Positions 25,989 through 34,350 are shown, numbered from the stretch's first letter. The stretch is DNA of 64,000 nt from Bacteroidetes bacterium UBA5697 (GCA_002420145.1 DIHL01000019.1:5560-69559), one strand, 5' to 3'. Notes: generated by a model not told the origin, from the letters alone. Program-made: numbers and translations.

Positions 25989-26032
25989 AAGAGAAGCAGC
26001 TAACACTTACTAAAGACCAAATAAAACCAATT

Positions 26033-26947
26033 CTACAAATCCTTCATAAGGGCTTTGTATAATTCAATCATGCCTTCAATATCTTTTTTGTGAACCTTTT
26101 CGTTTGGTGTATGCACAAATTGTTCGGCAGCGCCAATAAAGCACCAGTCCCACACATTTTCTGCCATTTGCAATTCCTTCGCATCACTTCCACCCGATCC
26201 TTCTACTTCTAATTGAAAGGCTAATTTGTGTTTTTTCGCAATATCAATAATACGGTTAATATAACTACGGCGTGGTATTAAACTATCGCGCATACTAATT
26301 ACTGGTCCTTTTGCAGGAAACACCCCATCCGAAATCCAAGAAATATCAGATATTAAAGCTTGAGAAATTTTATAATTATCTACTAAATACTTTTGTAAGT
26401 AGGATACACTTCCACCACCATGCTCTTCCCATGTGCTAAATACAATCACACCATCTTTCAACGTCTCAGCTACTTTTAAAGCATTATAACAACCAAGGCG
26501 GTTATCCATATAACAACATTGCACGTAGTCTTTATCTTCTCTCCAATTAGCTTTAAACACTAATTCAGTGCCAGTATCAAAGTTACGTTTGGCTTTGTAC
26601 TCTAATTTATCTTTTACAATATTTAAAGTGGCTTCGCATTTTCCTTTGCTATCACTACCTACCAATTCAAATCCTTTTTGAATTACTGGTCCACCAATTT
26701 TTACTAATTGTTTTCCGTAACGCACAGTATAACCAATGCTATCGGTATGAGCAAAAATAGCAGTACGTGGTTTACCAAATACTAAAATGATATTATCCTG
26801 AAAGCCTTTCCCATGAATAACTTTTGGTTTGTGTTTCCAGTTTTTAGATTCTTTTTTAATATAGTCTAATAAAAATTCTTTCATGGCTACTTCGTTTCCG
26901 CTTGGCGAATGAATAGCACACATTGTTTTTAATATGGATAAGTTCAT
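26033..26947 (-). CDS. M42/M20-like metallopeptidase
   Basis: A 304-residue dinuclear zinc aminopeptidase-like protein. Metal ligands can be read in order: FAHTDSIG (His, Asp), CYMDNRLG (bridging Asp), TWEEHGGG (catalytic Glu-Glu), SDIS (Asp) and FVHTPNEKVH (His) close to the C-terminus, the order of the M42/M28/M20 clan. No signal peptide, so it is cytoplasmic. M42 enzymes trim peptides in the cytosol. Not a member of the island: on the opposite strand and with housekeeping-like composition. Confidence 0.83.
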   Translation of the reverse strand: MNLSILKTMCAIHSPSGNEVAMKEFLLDYIKKESKNWKHKPKVIHGKGFQDNIILVFGKPRTAIFAHTDSIGYTVRYGKQLVKIGGPVIQKGFELVGSDSKGKCEATLNIVKDKLEYKAKRNFDTGTELVFKANWREDKDYVQCCYMDNRLGCYNALKVAETLKDGVIVFSTWEEHGGGSVSYLQKYLVDNYKISQALISDISWISDGVFPAKGPVISMRDSLIPRRSYINRIIDIAKKHKLAFQLEVEGSGGSDAKELQMAENVWDWCFIGAAEQFVHTPNEKVHKKDIEGMIELYKALMKDL

Positions 26948-26985
26948 GTTATAGTTATGAGTTATGAGTTTTTGTCAGTTCGAGC

Positions 26986-27055
26986 TGTCACACTGAGCGT
27001 AGTCGAAGTGCGAGAACATTTACATAGCCACATCTCGACTTCGCTCGATGTGACA
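26986..27055. repeat. Paired REP-like palindromes, CTGAGC..TCGAAG family
   Basis: CACTGAGCGTAGTCGAAGTG (26991-27010) and, inverted, CATCTCGACTTCGCTCGATG (27031-27050), bounded by TGTCACA (26986-26992) and TGTGACA (27049-27055). Two head-to-head copies form a larger palindrome between the peptidase and YeeE-like genes. Same core as inside the helicase gene. Confidence 0.8.
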
Positions 27056-27066
27056 TGATATTTATA

Positions 27067-27567
27067 CTAATGCGGTAATTTATCCTGAAAATAACCATAC
27101 ACCCAAGTGCCCGTCACAGCACTTAAAAAGGTAACGATAATCACCGTATAACCACTTCCTATTTGTGCAAATAATGGTCCGGGACAAGCGCCAGTGATAG
27201 CCCAGCCTAAACCAAAAATTAATCCACCAATAATCACTCCTTTGTTATATGTTTTAGGAGTTAATACCACTTGCTCTCCATCTAAGGTTTTTAATTTGTA
27301 TTTTTTAATGATGAATACTGAAATCATTCCCACTACAACGGCTGTTCCAATAACACCATACATGTGAAACGATTCGAAACGAAACATTTCTTGTATGCGA
27401 AACCAACTCACGATTTCTGCTTTCACAAACACAATTCCAAATAACATTCCCATAAACGCATACACTAAGTTTGCTGTCCAAGGCTTTTTAATTTCTGAGT
27501 TATTAATGCAAGTTGCTTTTAATTCAAACTCATCATTTTCAATAGTTTTAGTATTTTCTGTCGTCAT
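27067..27567 (-). CDS. DUF6691 / YeeE-YedE half-transporter
   Basis: A 166-residue membrane protein with four hydrophobic segments after a charged N-terminal 30 residues. The motif GWAITGACPGPLFAQIG near residues 122-138 has the conserved cysteine of the YeeE/YedE sulfur-transport family. In pairs of this type (PmpA/PmpB-like), each half supplies part of a channel for thiosulfate-like or other sulfur compounds. Its partner is 10 bp upstream. Together with the SoxB-like phosphatase at 62 kb it hints at oxidised-sulfur handling, but no sulfur-oxidation genes are adjacent. Confidence 0.83.
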   Translation of the reverse strand: MTTENTKTIENDEFELKATCINNSEIKKPWTANLVYAFMGMLFGIVFVKAEIVSWFRIQEMFRFESFHMYGVIGTAVVVGMISVFIIKKYKLKTLDGEQVVLTPKTYNKGVIIGGLIFGLGWAITGACPGPLFAQIGSGYTVIIVTFLSAVTGTWVYGYFQDKLPH

Positions 27568-27577
27568 GATTTAAGAA

Positions 27578-28141
27578 TTAAAGGTTTAACAAAAAAGGTA
27601 AGATTAACCAAGTCATAATAAAGCCACCTGCCATAAAACAACAAGTAGCAATTAAGGACGGTAATTGTAAATTAGATAAGCCCATGATGGCATGTCCGCT
27701 TGTGCAACCACCAGCATAGCGCGTTCCAAAGCCCACCATAAAACCACCTACTACCATAAAAATAAAACCACGAAGTGTTAGTAAACTATTCCAGCTAAAA
27801 ATATCGGTTGGCAATAAATGTTCGAAGTCTTTTACGTTATGAGCAGCTAAAGCTTCCTTAGTGCCTTCGGCAATAACCATTGGATTAGGATTAGTTAAAA
27901 CAAAGGATGCAATCACACCACCAATAGCTACACCACCCACAAAAAACAAATTCCATGATTCTTTTTTCCAATCGTATTTAAAGAATTTAATATTTGCTGG
28001 AATACACGCTGCACAAATGTGACGTAAGGAAGATGAAATCCCAAAGGATTTATTTCCAATTAATAATAGCGCAGGAACCGTTAATCCTATAAGGACACCT
28101 GCAACGTACCAAGGCCAAGGCTGTTTTAATAATTCTAACAT
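27578..28141 (-). CDS. YeeE/YedE-family transporter, first half
   Basis: 187 residues with about five transmembrane segments. The signature GTRYAGGCTSGHAIMGLS near residues 140-157 holds the conserved Cys of YeeE/YedE (TsuA) transporters, which pass thiosulfate by transient hydrogen bonding to cysteines. It precedes the DUF6691 half by 10 bp, so they form an operon. The 145 bp before it are filled by a long palindromic repeat and no clear promoter is seen. Confidence 0.85.
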   Translation of the reverse strand: MLELLKQPWPWYVAGVLIGLTVPALLLIGNKSFGISSSLRHICAACIPANIKFFKYDWKKESWNLFFVGGVAIGGVIASFVLTNPNPMVIAEGTKEALAAHNVKDFEHLLPTDIFSWNSLLTLRGFIFMVVGGFMVGFGTRYAGGCTSGHAIMGLSNLQLPSLIATCCFMAGGFIMTWLILPFLLNL

Positions 28142-28164
28142 AGGGTTTTGTTTTAAATTAGCAC

Positions 28165-28275
28165 AACATCCTCCGTCCTGCGGACACCTCCTTCAAAGGA
28201 GGAATAGGTTCGCATTTCATTTCAGCAATTCCCTCTTTGAAGAGGGTGTCCGCCAACTGGCGGACGGGAGATGTT
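28165..28275. repeat. Long imperfect inverted repeat, 111 bp
   Basis: AACATCCTCCGTCC (28165-28178) pairs with GGACGGGAGATGTT (28262-28275); inside, CACCTCCTTCAAAGGAGGAA pairs with TTCCCTCTTTGAAGAGGGTG; the right half contains GTCCGCCA/TGGCGGAC (28248-28265), shared with 19548-19564. An intergenic repeat between dapA and the YeeE gene. Confidence 0.75.
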
Positions 28276-28286
28276 AAACTAATATA

Positions 28287-29165
28287 TTAATAAGCAATCT
28301 TTTTCAACTTCGCTTTCACATTATCATTAGGTTCTACTAATGGCAAACGAACAGTAGCTTGAGTAATTTTCTTTTGAGCTAACACTACTTTTACACCACC
28401 TGGGTTTCCATCAGCAAATAATTGCTCAGTAATTTCCATTAACTTGTAATGTAACTTTTGTGCTGTTTTTAAATCATGTACTAAAGCATGACGAACCATA
28501 TCGCTAAAATCTTTTGGATAAGCATTAGCTACTACAGAAATCACTCCATCAGCGCCACTAGCAATTAAAGGCAAGGTTAAATTATCATCCCCACTAATAA
28601 TTAAGAAATTATCAGGACGGTGTTTAATAATTTTCATGCACTGCTCAATGTTTCCGCTAGCTTCTTTAATGGCAATAATGTTTTTAAATTCATTTGCTAG
28701 ACGTAAAGTAGTGTCAGCAGTCATATTAGAAGCAGTACGTCCTGGTACATTATACAATATAATTGGTAATGGACTTGCTTTTGCAATGGCTTTATAATGT
28801 TGGTAAATACCTTCTTGAGAAGGTTTGTTATAATATGGAGATACAGAAAGAATGGCATCAAAACCAGATAAATCATCTTTCTTTAATTGTTCCACTAATT
28901 CAGCTGTATTATTACCACCTACTCCTAATACCAAAGGAATACGTTTTTTGTTTGTCTTTATGATATGAGCAATCACTTGCTTTTTTTCTTCTTTAGATAA
29001 AGTAGCTGTTTCGCCAGTAGTTCCTAAAACAACGATGTACTCTACTCTACCCTTAATAATGTGTTCTACTAATTTTGTTAATGCCGGAAAATCAACTTCT
29101 CCTTTTGTTGTAAATGGTGTTACAATAGCCACACCTGTTCCTGTAAAATTTGTTGCTTGCTTCAT
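28287..29165 (-). CDS. dapA: 4-hydroxy-tetrahydrodipicolinate synthase
   Basis: DapA condenses pyruvate with aspartate semialdehyde, the first step of the diaminopimelate/lysine branch. The 292-residue TIM barrel has VVLGTTGETATLS (substrate loop), Tyr138 in ILYNVPGRT and the Schiff-base lysine K167 in IIAIKEASGN. It starts 3 bp after the DUF6913 gene, so they are cotranscribed. DAP feeds the peptidoglycan that murA and the OmpA proteins of this window depend on. Confidence 0.96.
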   Translation of the reverse strand: MKQATNFTGTGVAIVTPFTTKGEVDFPALTKLVEHIIKGRVEYIVVLGTTGETATLSKEEKKQVIAHIIKTNKKRIPLVLGVGGNNTAELVEQLKKDDLSGFDAILSVSPYYNKPSQEGIYQHYKAIAKASPLPIILYNVPGRTASNMTADTTLRLANEFKNIIAIKEASGNIEQCMKIIKHRPDNFLIISGDDNLTLPLIASGADGVISVVANAYPKDFSDMVRHALVHDLKTAQKLHYKLMEITEQLFADGNPGGVKVVLAQKKITQATVRLPLVEPNDNVKAKLKKIAY

Positions 29166-29168
29166 TAT

Positions 29169-29684
29169 TTATTTGGTTGTTTTAATCATGTTCAAATATA
29201 CGATTACTTGCTCTAGAAATTTCGAAGTATTATTTGTTTTATCACCATCAATACTAATATCAAAAATAGGGTTTTGAAAATGACTGATTTTGCATTTAGC
29301 CGATACTAATTTACTTAAAGCTAAAGTCTTTATTTGCTCCAAATCACCCAAATTAATTAAGGCATCAATGGGTTTTAAACTTAAGGTTTGAATAGCATGC
29401 TCGTTTGGTAATCCAAAAAAATTGAATTGTTTTTTATCTAAGATCGTATGCTCAAAATTTGGTTTAGGCGTTTGTTCAGGTTTCCCGTCAAATACCACAG
29501 CCACATGAACATGTATGTTGTCTTTTTTGCATGCATTGATAAAATCAACCACATTACTTAATTGGTTATCGTAAGCAATAATCAACACATTGGATATCTG
29601 ACTCCAATTTAAAAATTGTTTATTGCCCTTAGCACTTTCTTTTGAAGAAAGTAAATAGTTGGCTATGTTGTTTAATAGTGACAC
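29169..29684 (-). CDS. DUF6913-like protein, partner of dapA
   Basis: 171 residues without signal peptide or membrane segment: alternating helices and strands (VLIIAYDNQLSNVVDFINAC, IDALINLGDLEQIKTLALSK), a Rossmann-like pattern. It resembles the small Bacteroidota family DUF6913 that is often upstream of dapA; I give this from memory. Function unknown. The start is GTG at 29684, because the frame has no nearby ATG that keeps the N-terminal helix. The 3-bp gap to dapA suggests translational coupling. Confidence 0.65.
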   Translation of the reverse strand: MSLLNNIANYLLSSKESAKGNKQFLNWSQISNVLIIAYDNQLSNVVDFINACKKDNIHVHVAVVFDGKPEQTPKPNFEHTILDKKQFNFFGLPNEHAIQTLSLKPIDALINLGDLEQIKTLALSKLVSAKCKISHFQNPIFDISIDGDKTNNTSKFLEQVIVYLNMIKTTK

Positions 29685-29697
29685 GGTTATTTTTTAT

Positions 29698-29726
29698 TCC
29701 TCCCCCTGCCCCCTCCAGAGGGGGAC
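29698..29726. repeat. TCCTCCCCCTG-type repeat
   Basis: Begins with the same 18 bp as 17958-17984 and ends in CCCTC-CA-GAGGG. Between mazG and the DUF6913-like gene. Confidence 0.6.
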
Positions 29727-29734
29727 AAAGTATA

Positions 29735-30538
29735 TTAATGTTCCATTTTCTTTGCTTCGTTCCAAAACACATCCATTTCAGCTAGAGAGCAATCTGCTAA
29801 AGCTTTGCCTTGAGCTAAAATTTTTTGCTCCATATAATTAAAACGAGAGATGAATTTTTTATTTGTTTTTTCTAATGCATCTTCTGAGTTTATATTTAAG
29901 AAACGAGCATAATTTATTAAGGCAAATAATACATCTCCTAATTCAGATTCTAATTTATAATGGATTTTACTTTTCGATTCTTCATCTTTAGCCGAATGCA
30001 TAGAAGCCACTTCTACTTGCAGCTCCGCTAGTTCTTCTTGCACTTTTTCCCAAACTTGATTTGGATCTTCCCAATCAAAACCAATGGCTCTTGCTTTATC
30101 TTGTATACGTAAAGCTTTTAATAAAGAGGGCATACTCTCTGGCACTCCAGATAAAGCACCTTTGTTACCTTCTTTTTGTTTTAATTTTTCCCAATTAGTA
30201 GTTACTTCATCTGCATCTTTCACTTTTACATCACTATAAATATGCGGGTGACGAAAAATCATTTTTTCGCAAAGAGAATTTATCACATCCGTGATATTAA
30301 AATCATTGGTCTCACTTCCAATTTTAGAATAGAAGACTAAGTGTAATAAAATATCCCCAATCTCTTTTTTGATTTCGTTTTTATCGCCCTTTAAAATGGC
30401 ATCGCTTAATTCATAAGTTTCCTCAATCGTTAAGTGACGTAATGTTTCCATGGTTTGTTTTTGATCCCAAGGGCATTTCGCTCTTAGGTCATCCATGATG
30501 TTCAATAATCTTTCAAAGGCAACTAATCTTTCGTCCAT
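29735..30538 (-). CDS. mazG: Nucleoside triphosphate pyrophosphohydrolase MazG
   Basis: MazG hydrolyses (d)NTPs to monophosphates and removes aberrant nucleotides. The 267-residue protein has two MazG domains: the first with CPWDQKQTMETLR, EETYELSDAI and EIGDILLHLVFYS (EExxE..ExxD metal sites), a RHPHIY..DA..V..NWE linker, and the second with ELAELQVEV and ELGDVLFALINYAR. It follows kmo with one base between stop and start, so expression is coupled. Confidence 0.94.
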   Translation of the reverse strand: MDERLVAFERLLNIMDDLRAKCPWDQKQTMETLRHLTIEETYELSDAILKGDKNEIKKEIGDILLHLVFYSKIGSETNDFNITDVINSLCEKMIFRHPHIYSDVKVKDADEVTTNWEKLKQKEGNKGALSGVPESMPSLLKALRIQDKARAIGFDWEDPNQVWEKVQEELAELQVEVASMHSAKDEESKSKIHYKLESELGDVLFALINYARFLNINSEDALEKTNKKFISRFNYMEQKILAQGKALADCSLAEMDVFWNEAKKMEH

Positions 30539-30539
30539 C

Positions 30540-31889
30540 TTATAATGCTTTTAAAATCGCGTTCTCCACTTCTGCACTATCCCACTTCGCTTCAATATCA
30601 GGCATAGCCATAATTTTATCCATAATGGCTTGCTGTTTGTTTCCATTCACTAAAGCTTCGCTATATCTAATATGCGGGCTATACGTTACCATACTGTATA
30701 ATGGAATCCATTTTTCTGGATGCTTCGCACTAAAGTGTGCTTCAATTTTCTTTTGTAATAAGAAAGTTTTATCAGCCGTTTTATCACGCATCTCCACAAA
30801 GTTTGCAATCGCTAAATCAGCAATCGCATCACCATCTGGCTTACGCATTGTTTCGTATTCTTTTAAGCAAGCGCCATTTAAATCGCCGTGCTTATCCATC
30901 AATTCATTTAACACCACACAGTCTTCAAAACCACAATTCATTCCTTGGCCGTAAAAAGGAACAATCGCATGAGCAGCATCACCAATTAAAGCAATTTTCT
31001 CATCCCAAACCCAAGGCTTACACTTAACAGTTACTAAACTAGATGTTGGATTATTCATCCAATCTTCTATTAAAGTAGGCATTAAAGGCACTGCATCAGG
31101 AAATTCTTGTTTAAAAAATGCCATCACCTCTTCTTTAGTTTTAATCGTATCAAAAGACACTTTACCTTCCATTTGAAAAAACAAGGTACAAGTAAAACTA
31201 CCATCCATGTTTGGTAAGGCAATCATCATAAAGCTACCACGAGGCCAAATATGAAGACAATTCTTTTCAATTAAATGTTCTCCGTTTGGTCCTGCAGGAA
31301 TTACTAATTCTTTATAACCTGCGTCAATATAAAATTGTTGGTAGTCAAAACGATCTGATTGAAATTGCATTTGAGTACGCACCGCACTAAAAGCTCCATC
31401 TGAACCTAATACGATATCGCTTTTTACATCCGTGGTTTTATTAGTCGATGTATTAAAAAACGATAGTTTATTCGATTTTCTATCTAACTTATCACAACGC
31501 TCTTCAAAATGCAACGTCACATTGGGTTGCTGTTCGGCTAAATCCATCAAACGCATATTAATACCACCACGCGATACCGAATAAATGGCTTGATTGTCTT
31601 TACCATAAGCTTGGTAAGTGGATGAACCGTCTTTCATATGAATAGCACGACCATACATGGGGATGGCTATTTTTTTTATTTCATCAGCAATTCCAACGCC
31701 TTCTAATCCTCTCCAACCTCTATCACTTAACGCTAAATTAATAGAACGACCTGCTATAATATCCGCTTTACGCATATCAGGGCGACGTTCGTAAACATCC
31801 ACTTTATATCCACGTTTTGCTAAATAAATTGATACTAAAGAACCAACTAATCCGGCTCCAACGACGGTTATATTTTTTTGAGTACTCAT
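30540..31889 (-). CDS. kmo: Kynurenine 3-monooxygenase
   Basis: KMO hydroxylates kynurenine to 3-hydroxykynurenine, part of tryptophan catabolism and the eukaryote-like route to NAD. The 449-residue flavoprotein has VVGAGLVGSLVSIYLAKRG, the KMO-specific GRSINLALSDRGWRGLEGVG, an IGDAAHAIVPFYGQGMNCGF second FAD motif, and a C-terminal region that anchors the enzyme in mitochondria but is short here. No kynureninase, HAAO or TDO gene is in the window. Immediately upstream of mazG on the same strand. Confidence 0.95.
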   Translation of the reverse strand: MSTQKNITVVGAGLVGSLVSIYLAKRGYKVDVYERRPDMRKADIIAGRSINLALSDRGWRGLEGVGIADEIKKIAIPMYGRAIHMKDGSSTYQAYGKDNQAIYSVSRGGINMRLMDLAEQQPNVTLHFEERCDKLDRKSNKLSFFNTSTNKTTDVKSDIVLGSDGAFSAVRTQMQFQSDRFDYQQFYIDAGYKELVIPAGPNGEHLIEKNCLHIWPRGSFMMIALPNMDGSFTCTLFFQMEGKVSFDTIKTKEEVMAFFKQEFPDAVPLMPTLIEDWMNNPTSSLVTVKCKPWVWDEKIALIGDAAHAIVPFYGQGMNCGFEDCVVLNELMDKHGDLNGACLKEYETMRKPDGDAIADLAIANFVEMRDKTADKTFLLQKKIEAHFSAKHPEKWIPLYSMVTYSPHIRYSEALVNGNKQQAIMDKIMAMPDIEAKWDSAEVENAILKAL

Positions 31890-31963
31890 ATATTGTTTAA
31901 ATTTCTATTTTCAATTCGAACAGCTAATTTATCCTTTTGTTTGGTAAAAGATAAGTAAGTTAA

Positions 31964-32572
31964 TTACTTTTTATATTTAGCGTGCATGCTCTGTTTATCT
32001 TGCAATTTCTCAATTGCTTGTTCAATGCGTTTTGTTCTGGTTTCTTCCTTTTTAGCGGATTCAATCCATTGAATATATTCTTTACGATGAGAGAAAGCTA
32101 AGGAGTCGAAATATGCTAAAACCTTTGTTTTTTTAAATGCTTTTTCTACATCTGAAGGAGTTACTATGGATTTGTCTTTAGTTTCAATAATCTTCAATCC
32201 TTTTCTATTATTATCAATGGCTTCAAATAAATATTCCAAAATAACCTTATCGTCAATTTGCTTCACATCTGTAAACTTAATGTGGCGGTTATGAACGTTT
32301 CCTGGGTTTTCAAGCAATATTTTTTTCTTATCCTTTAATAAAGAACCTTGAAAAAACACAAAACTCACATGCTTTTTAAATCCCCAGTAGCCACAAACCA
32401 TTCCGTTTAAATAATAATTTGGCCCCCATTTCCAATCTTCAATTATATCTGGGTCGGCACTTAAAATCAGTTGACGTAAACGATTGCAAATAATTTGAGC
32501 AAAAGGCTCTATTTCAGAAATACCTTTATCAATTAAAGCGGCTGCATCCGGATTATGTTTCACTTTTGCCAT
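31964..32572 (-). CDS. DUF1801 / YdeI-OmdA-domain protein
   Basis: A 202-residue protein. The N-terminal half has the DUF1801 pattern (IICNRLRQLILSADPDIIEDWKWG..Y); the C-terminal half has AYFDSLAFSHRKEYIQWIESA..EETRTKRIEQAIEKL, the YdeI/OmdA (bacteriocin-protection) helical motif. No signal peptide. Function not established. It is divergent from tilS with only 20 bp between the two start codons, so their promoters must overlap each other or the neighbouring coding sequence. Confidence 0.8.
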   Translation of the reverse strand: MAKVKHNPDAAALIDKGISEIEPFAQIICNRLRQLILSADPDIIEDWKWGPNYYLNGMVCGYWGFKKHVSFVFFQGSLLKDKKKILLENPGNVHNRHIKFTDVKQIDDKVILEYLFEAIDNNRKGLKIIETKDKSIVTPSDVEKAFKKTKVLAYFDSLAFSHRKEYIQWIESAKKEETRTKRIEQAIEKLQDKQSMHAKYKK

Positions 32573-32580
32573 AATAAATG

Positions 32581-32588
32581 TAAATTTG
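32581..32588 (+). promoter_or_regulatory. -7 promoter box of tilS
   Basis: TAAATTTG fits TAnnTTTG; 4 nt separate it from the GTG start at 32593, so a leaderless mRNA is predicted. The box lies in a 20-bp gap between divergent genes. Confidence 0.55.
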
Positions 32589-32592
32589 AAAT

Positions 32593-33921
32593 GTGCTTAA
32601 ACAATTTGAAATAAATATCTATAAAAATACGCTTTTTAACAAAACGGATAAACTATTAGTGGCTTTTAGCGGCGGAGTAGATTCGGTTGTATTAGCCGAT
32701 TTATTGCATAAAGCAGGCTATAACATTGAATTAGCACATTGCAATTTTCAATTAAGAGGTCAGGAAGCAAAAGATGACACAGCCTTTTGTGAAAATTTTT
32801 CTAAATCAATCAGCGTACCCTTTCATGTTATTTATTTTGACACGAAGGCCTATACTGCAGAGCATAAGTTATCTATTCAAATGGCCGCTCGTGAGTTGCG
32901 ATACAATTGGTTTAAAACACTAAAAGCTGGGTATCATTTTGATTATATTTTAACCGCCCATCATGCTAATGATAATGTAGAGACCTTATTTGTAAACTTA
33001 ATTAGAGGCACTGGCATTAAAGGATTACAAGGTATTCCTGAAAAGCAAAATGATATAGTTCGCCCTTTATTATTTGCGACTAAAGATGAAATTAGAGCGT
33101 ATGCTGATAAACAAAATTTATTATTTAGAGAAGATAGCAGCAACCAAGAAGTAAAATACAAACGTAATTTTATTCGTCATCAAATTGTTCCTGAATTAAA
33201 AAAATTGAATCCTGCTATTGAAGAAACTATTCATACCTCTATTCAGTTCTTTAAACAATCGTCCGAAATTATTACGGAGTATGCTCAATTAAAATTTCAA
33301 TCTATTTGTAAAGAAGAAAATAATTGGCTTTATATAGATATTCAACTACTGTTATTAGAGAAACAAAAAGAAACTTTATTATTTGAATGGCTTTACAATA
33401 AACTATTTAAAACCAGTCAGATACAACAGTTAACCGAAGCTTTAAATACAGAAGATAAAATTGGCAAACTATTTTCTTCGGCTACTCATCAATTAGTAAT
33501 TGATAGAAAATACATCATTGTAAAAGCTTTAAACAAAGAAGAAGAAATTAAAGAATTTACCATTACTTCTATTTCGGACACAACGCATTTACCAATTCAT
33601 TTGAGTTTTGAAGAAACAAGCCATGTGTCTTTTTCAAAAAATGTAAATGAAATTAGTATTCCGTATTCTGTCAATTTATTCCCAATAAAACTTCGTCGAT
33701 GGAAACAAGGCGATAAGTTTAAGCCCTTTGGAATGGATGGTTTTAAGAAATTGAGCGACTTTTTTAAAGATCAAAAACTCTCTTTGTTTGAAAAAGAAAA
33801 CGTTTGGGTTTTAGAAAATAAGGAACATATCATTTGGGTGGTTGGCTACCGAATGGATGACAGATGTAAAGTGAATGAGGGAACTGAAAAGATTTTAAGG
33901 ATAACCTTAACCCTTGATTGA
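32593..33921 (+). CDS. tilS: tRNA(Ile)-lysidine synthetase TilS
   Basis: TilS changes C34 of the CAU-anticodon tRNA(Ile) to lysidine so that it reads AUA. The 442-residue protein has the PP-loop SGGVDS (26-31), LTAHHANDNVETLFVNL, IRGTGIKGLQG and the C-terminal RRWKQGDKFKPFGM..KKLSDFFKDQK TilS-C motif. The start is GTG at 32593, the only one that keeps the N-terminal helix; it lies 4 nt after a good -7 box. An essential gene in most bacteria. Confidence 0.95.
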   Translation: MLKQFEINIYKNTLFNKTDKLLVAFSGGVDSVVLADLLHKAGYNIELAHCNFQLRGQEAKDDTAFCENFSKSISVPFHVIYFDTKAYTAEHKLSIQMAARELRYNWFKTLKAGYHFDYILTAHHANDNVETLFVNLIRGTGIKGLQGIPEKQNDIVRPLLFATKDEIRAYADKQNLLFREDSSNQEVKYKRNFIRHQIVPELKKLNPAIEETIHTSIQFFKQSSEIITEYAQLKFQSICKEENNWLYIDIQLLLLEKQKETLLFEWLYNKLFKTSQIQQLTEALNTEDKIGKLFSSATHQLVIDRKYIIVKALNKEEEIKEFTITSISDTTHLPIHLSFEETSHVSFSKNVNEISIPYSVNLFPIKLRRWKQGDKFKPFGMDGFKKLSDFFKDQKLSLFEKENVWVLENKEHIIWVVGYRMDDRCKVNEGTEKILRITLTLD

Positions 33922-33924
33922 TTC

Positions 33925-33951
33925 GTCATGCTGAACTTGTTTCAGCATCTC
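33925..33951. repeat. REP-like palindrome left of GIY-YIG gene
   Basis: GTCATGCTGAA-CTTG-TTTCAGCATCTC, an inverted copy of 19600-19626. Inverted with respect to 34324-34350 on the other side of the gene. Confidence 0.85.
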
Positions 33952-33972
33952 ACTAAACAAAAATTTATACAG

Positions 33973-34266
33973 ATGAAACTTACGAGAGCCTTTATCTACA
34001 TAATGTCAAACAAAAATCTAACAACCTTTTATATAGGAGTAACAAATGATTTGGAAAGACGAGTAAAAGAACATAAAGACGGAGAAGGTTCTGAATTTAC
34101 TTCTAAATATAATTTACATCATTTAGTGTATTATGAAATAATTTCTGACATTAAAACAGCTATCAAAAGAGAAAAACAATTAAAAAGGTGGCATCGAGAA
34201 TGGAAAATTAATTTAATAAAAGAATTGAACCCTACTTTCGAAGATTTAGCCAAAGATTGGGAATAA
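33973..34266 (+). CDS. GIY-YIG nuclease-domain protein
   Basis: A 97-residue single-domain protein of the GIY-YIG superfamily (UPF0213-like). The two short strands are AFIYIMSN and TFYIGVTNDLERRVKEHK (with catalytic Arg), the metal-binding Glu is in VYYEII and the last helix in REKQLKRWHREWKINLI. Start at ATG 33973; the in-frame ATG at 33928 would translate the REP palindrome into an MLNLFQHL leader, a known artefact. The gene is bracketed by inverted REP-like palindromes 21 bp before and 57 bp after. Function of stand-alone GIY-YIG proteins in Bacteroidota is unknown; a role with the palindromes is a guess. Confidence 0.85.
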   Translation: MKLTRAFIYIMSNKNLTTFYIGVTNDLERRVKEHKDGEGSEFTSKYNLHHLVYYEIISDIKTAIKREKQLKRWHREWKINLIKELNPTFEDLAKDWE

Positions 34267-34323
34267 ATGATGTCTGATGTCAAGACATGTTAGATATCTC
34301 AGATATTTATCAATAAACACTGT

Positions 34324-34350
34324 GAGACCCTGAAACAAGTTCAGGGTGAC
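34324..34350. repeat. REP-like palindrome right of GIY-YIG gene
   Basis: GAGACCCTGAA-ACAAG-TTCAGGGTGAC. Same layout as 19600-19626 with compensating base changes in both arms (GC to CG), a sign that the hairpin is what is conserved. Confidence 0.85.

Noticed and set aside
33928..33972. In-frame extension of the GIY-YIG gene beginning MLNLFQHL
   Set aside because: That peptide is a translated REP palindrome; the family start is ATG 33973.
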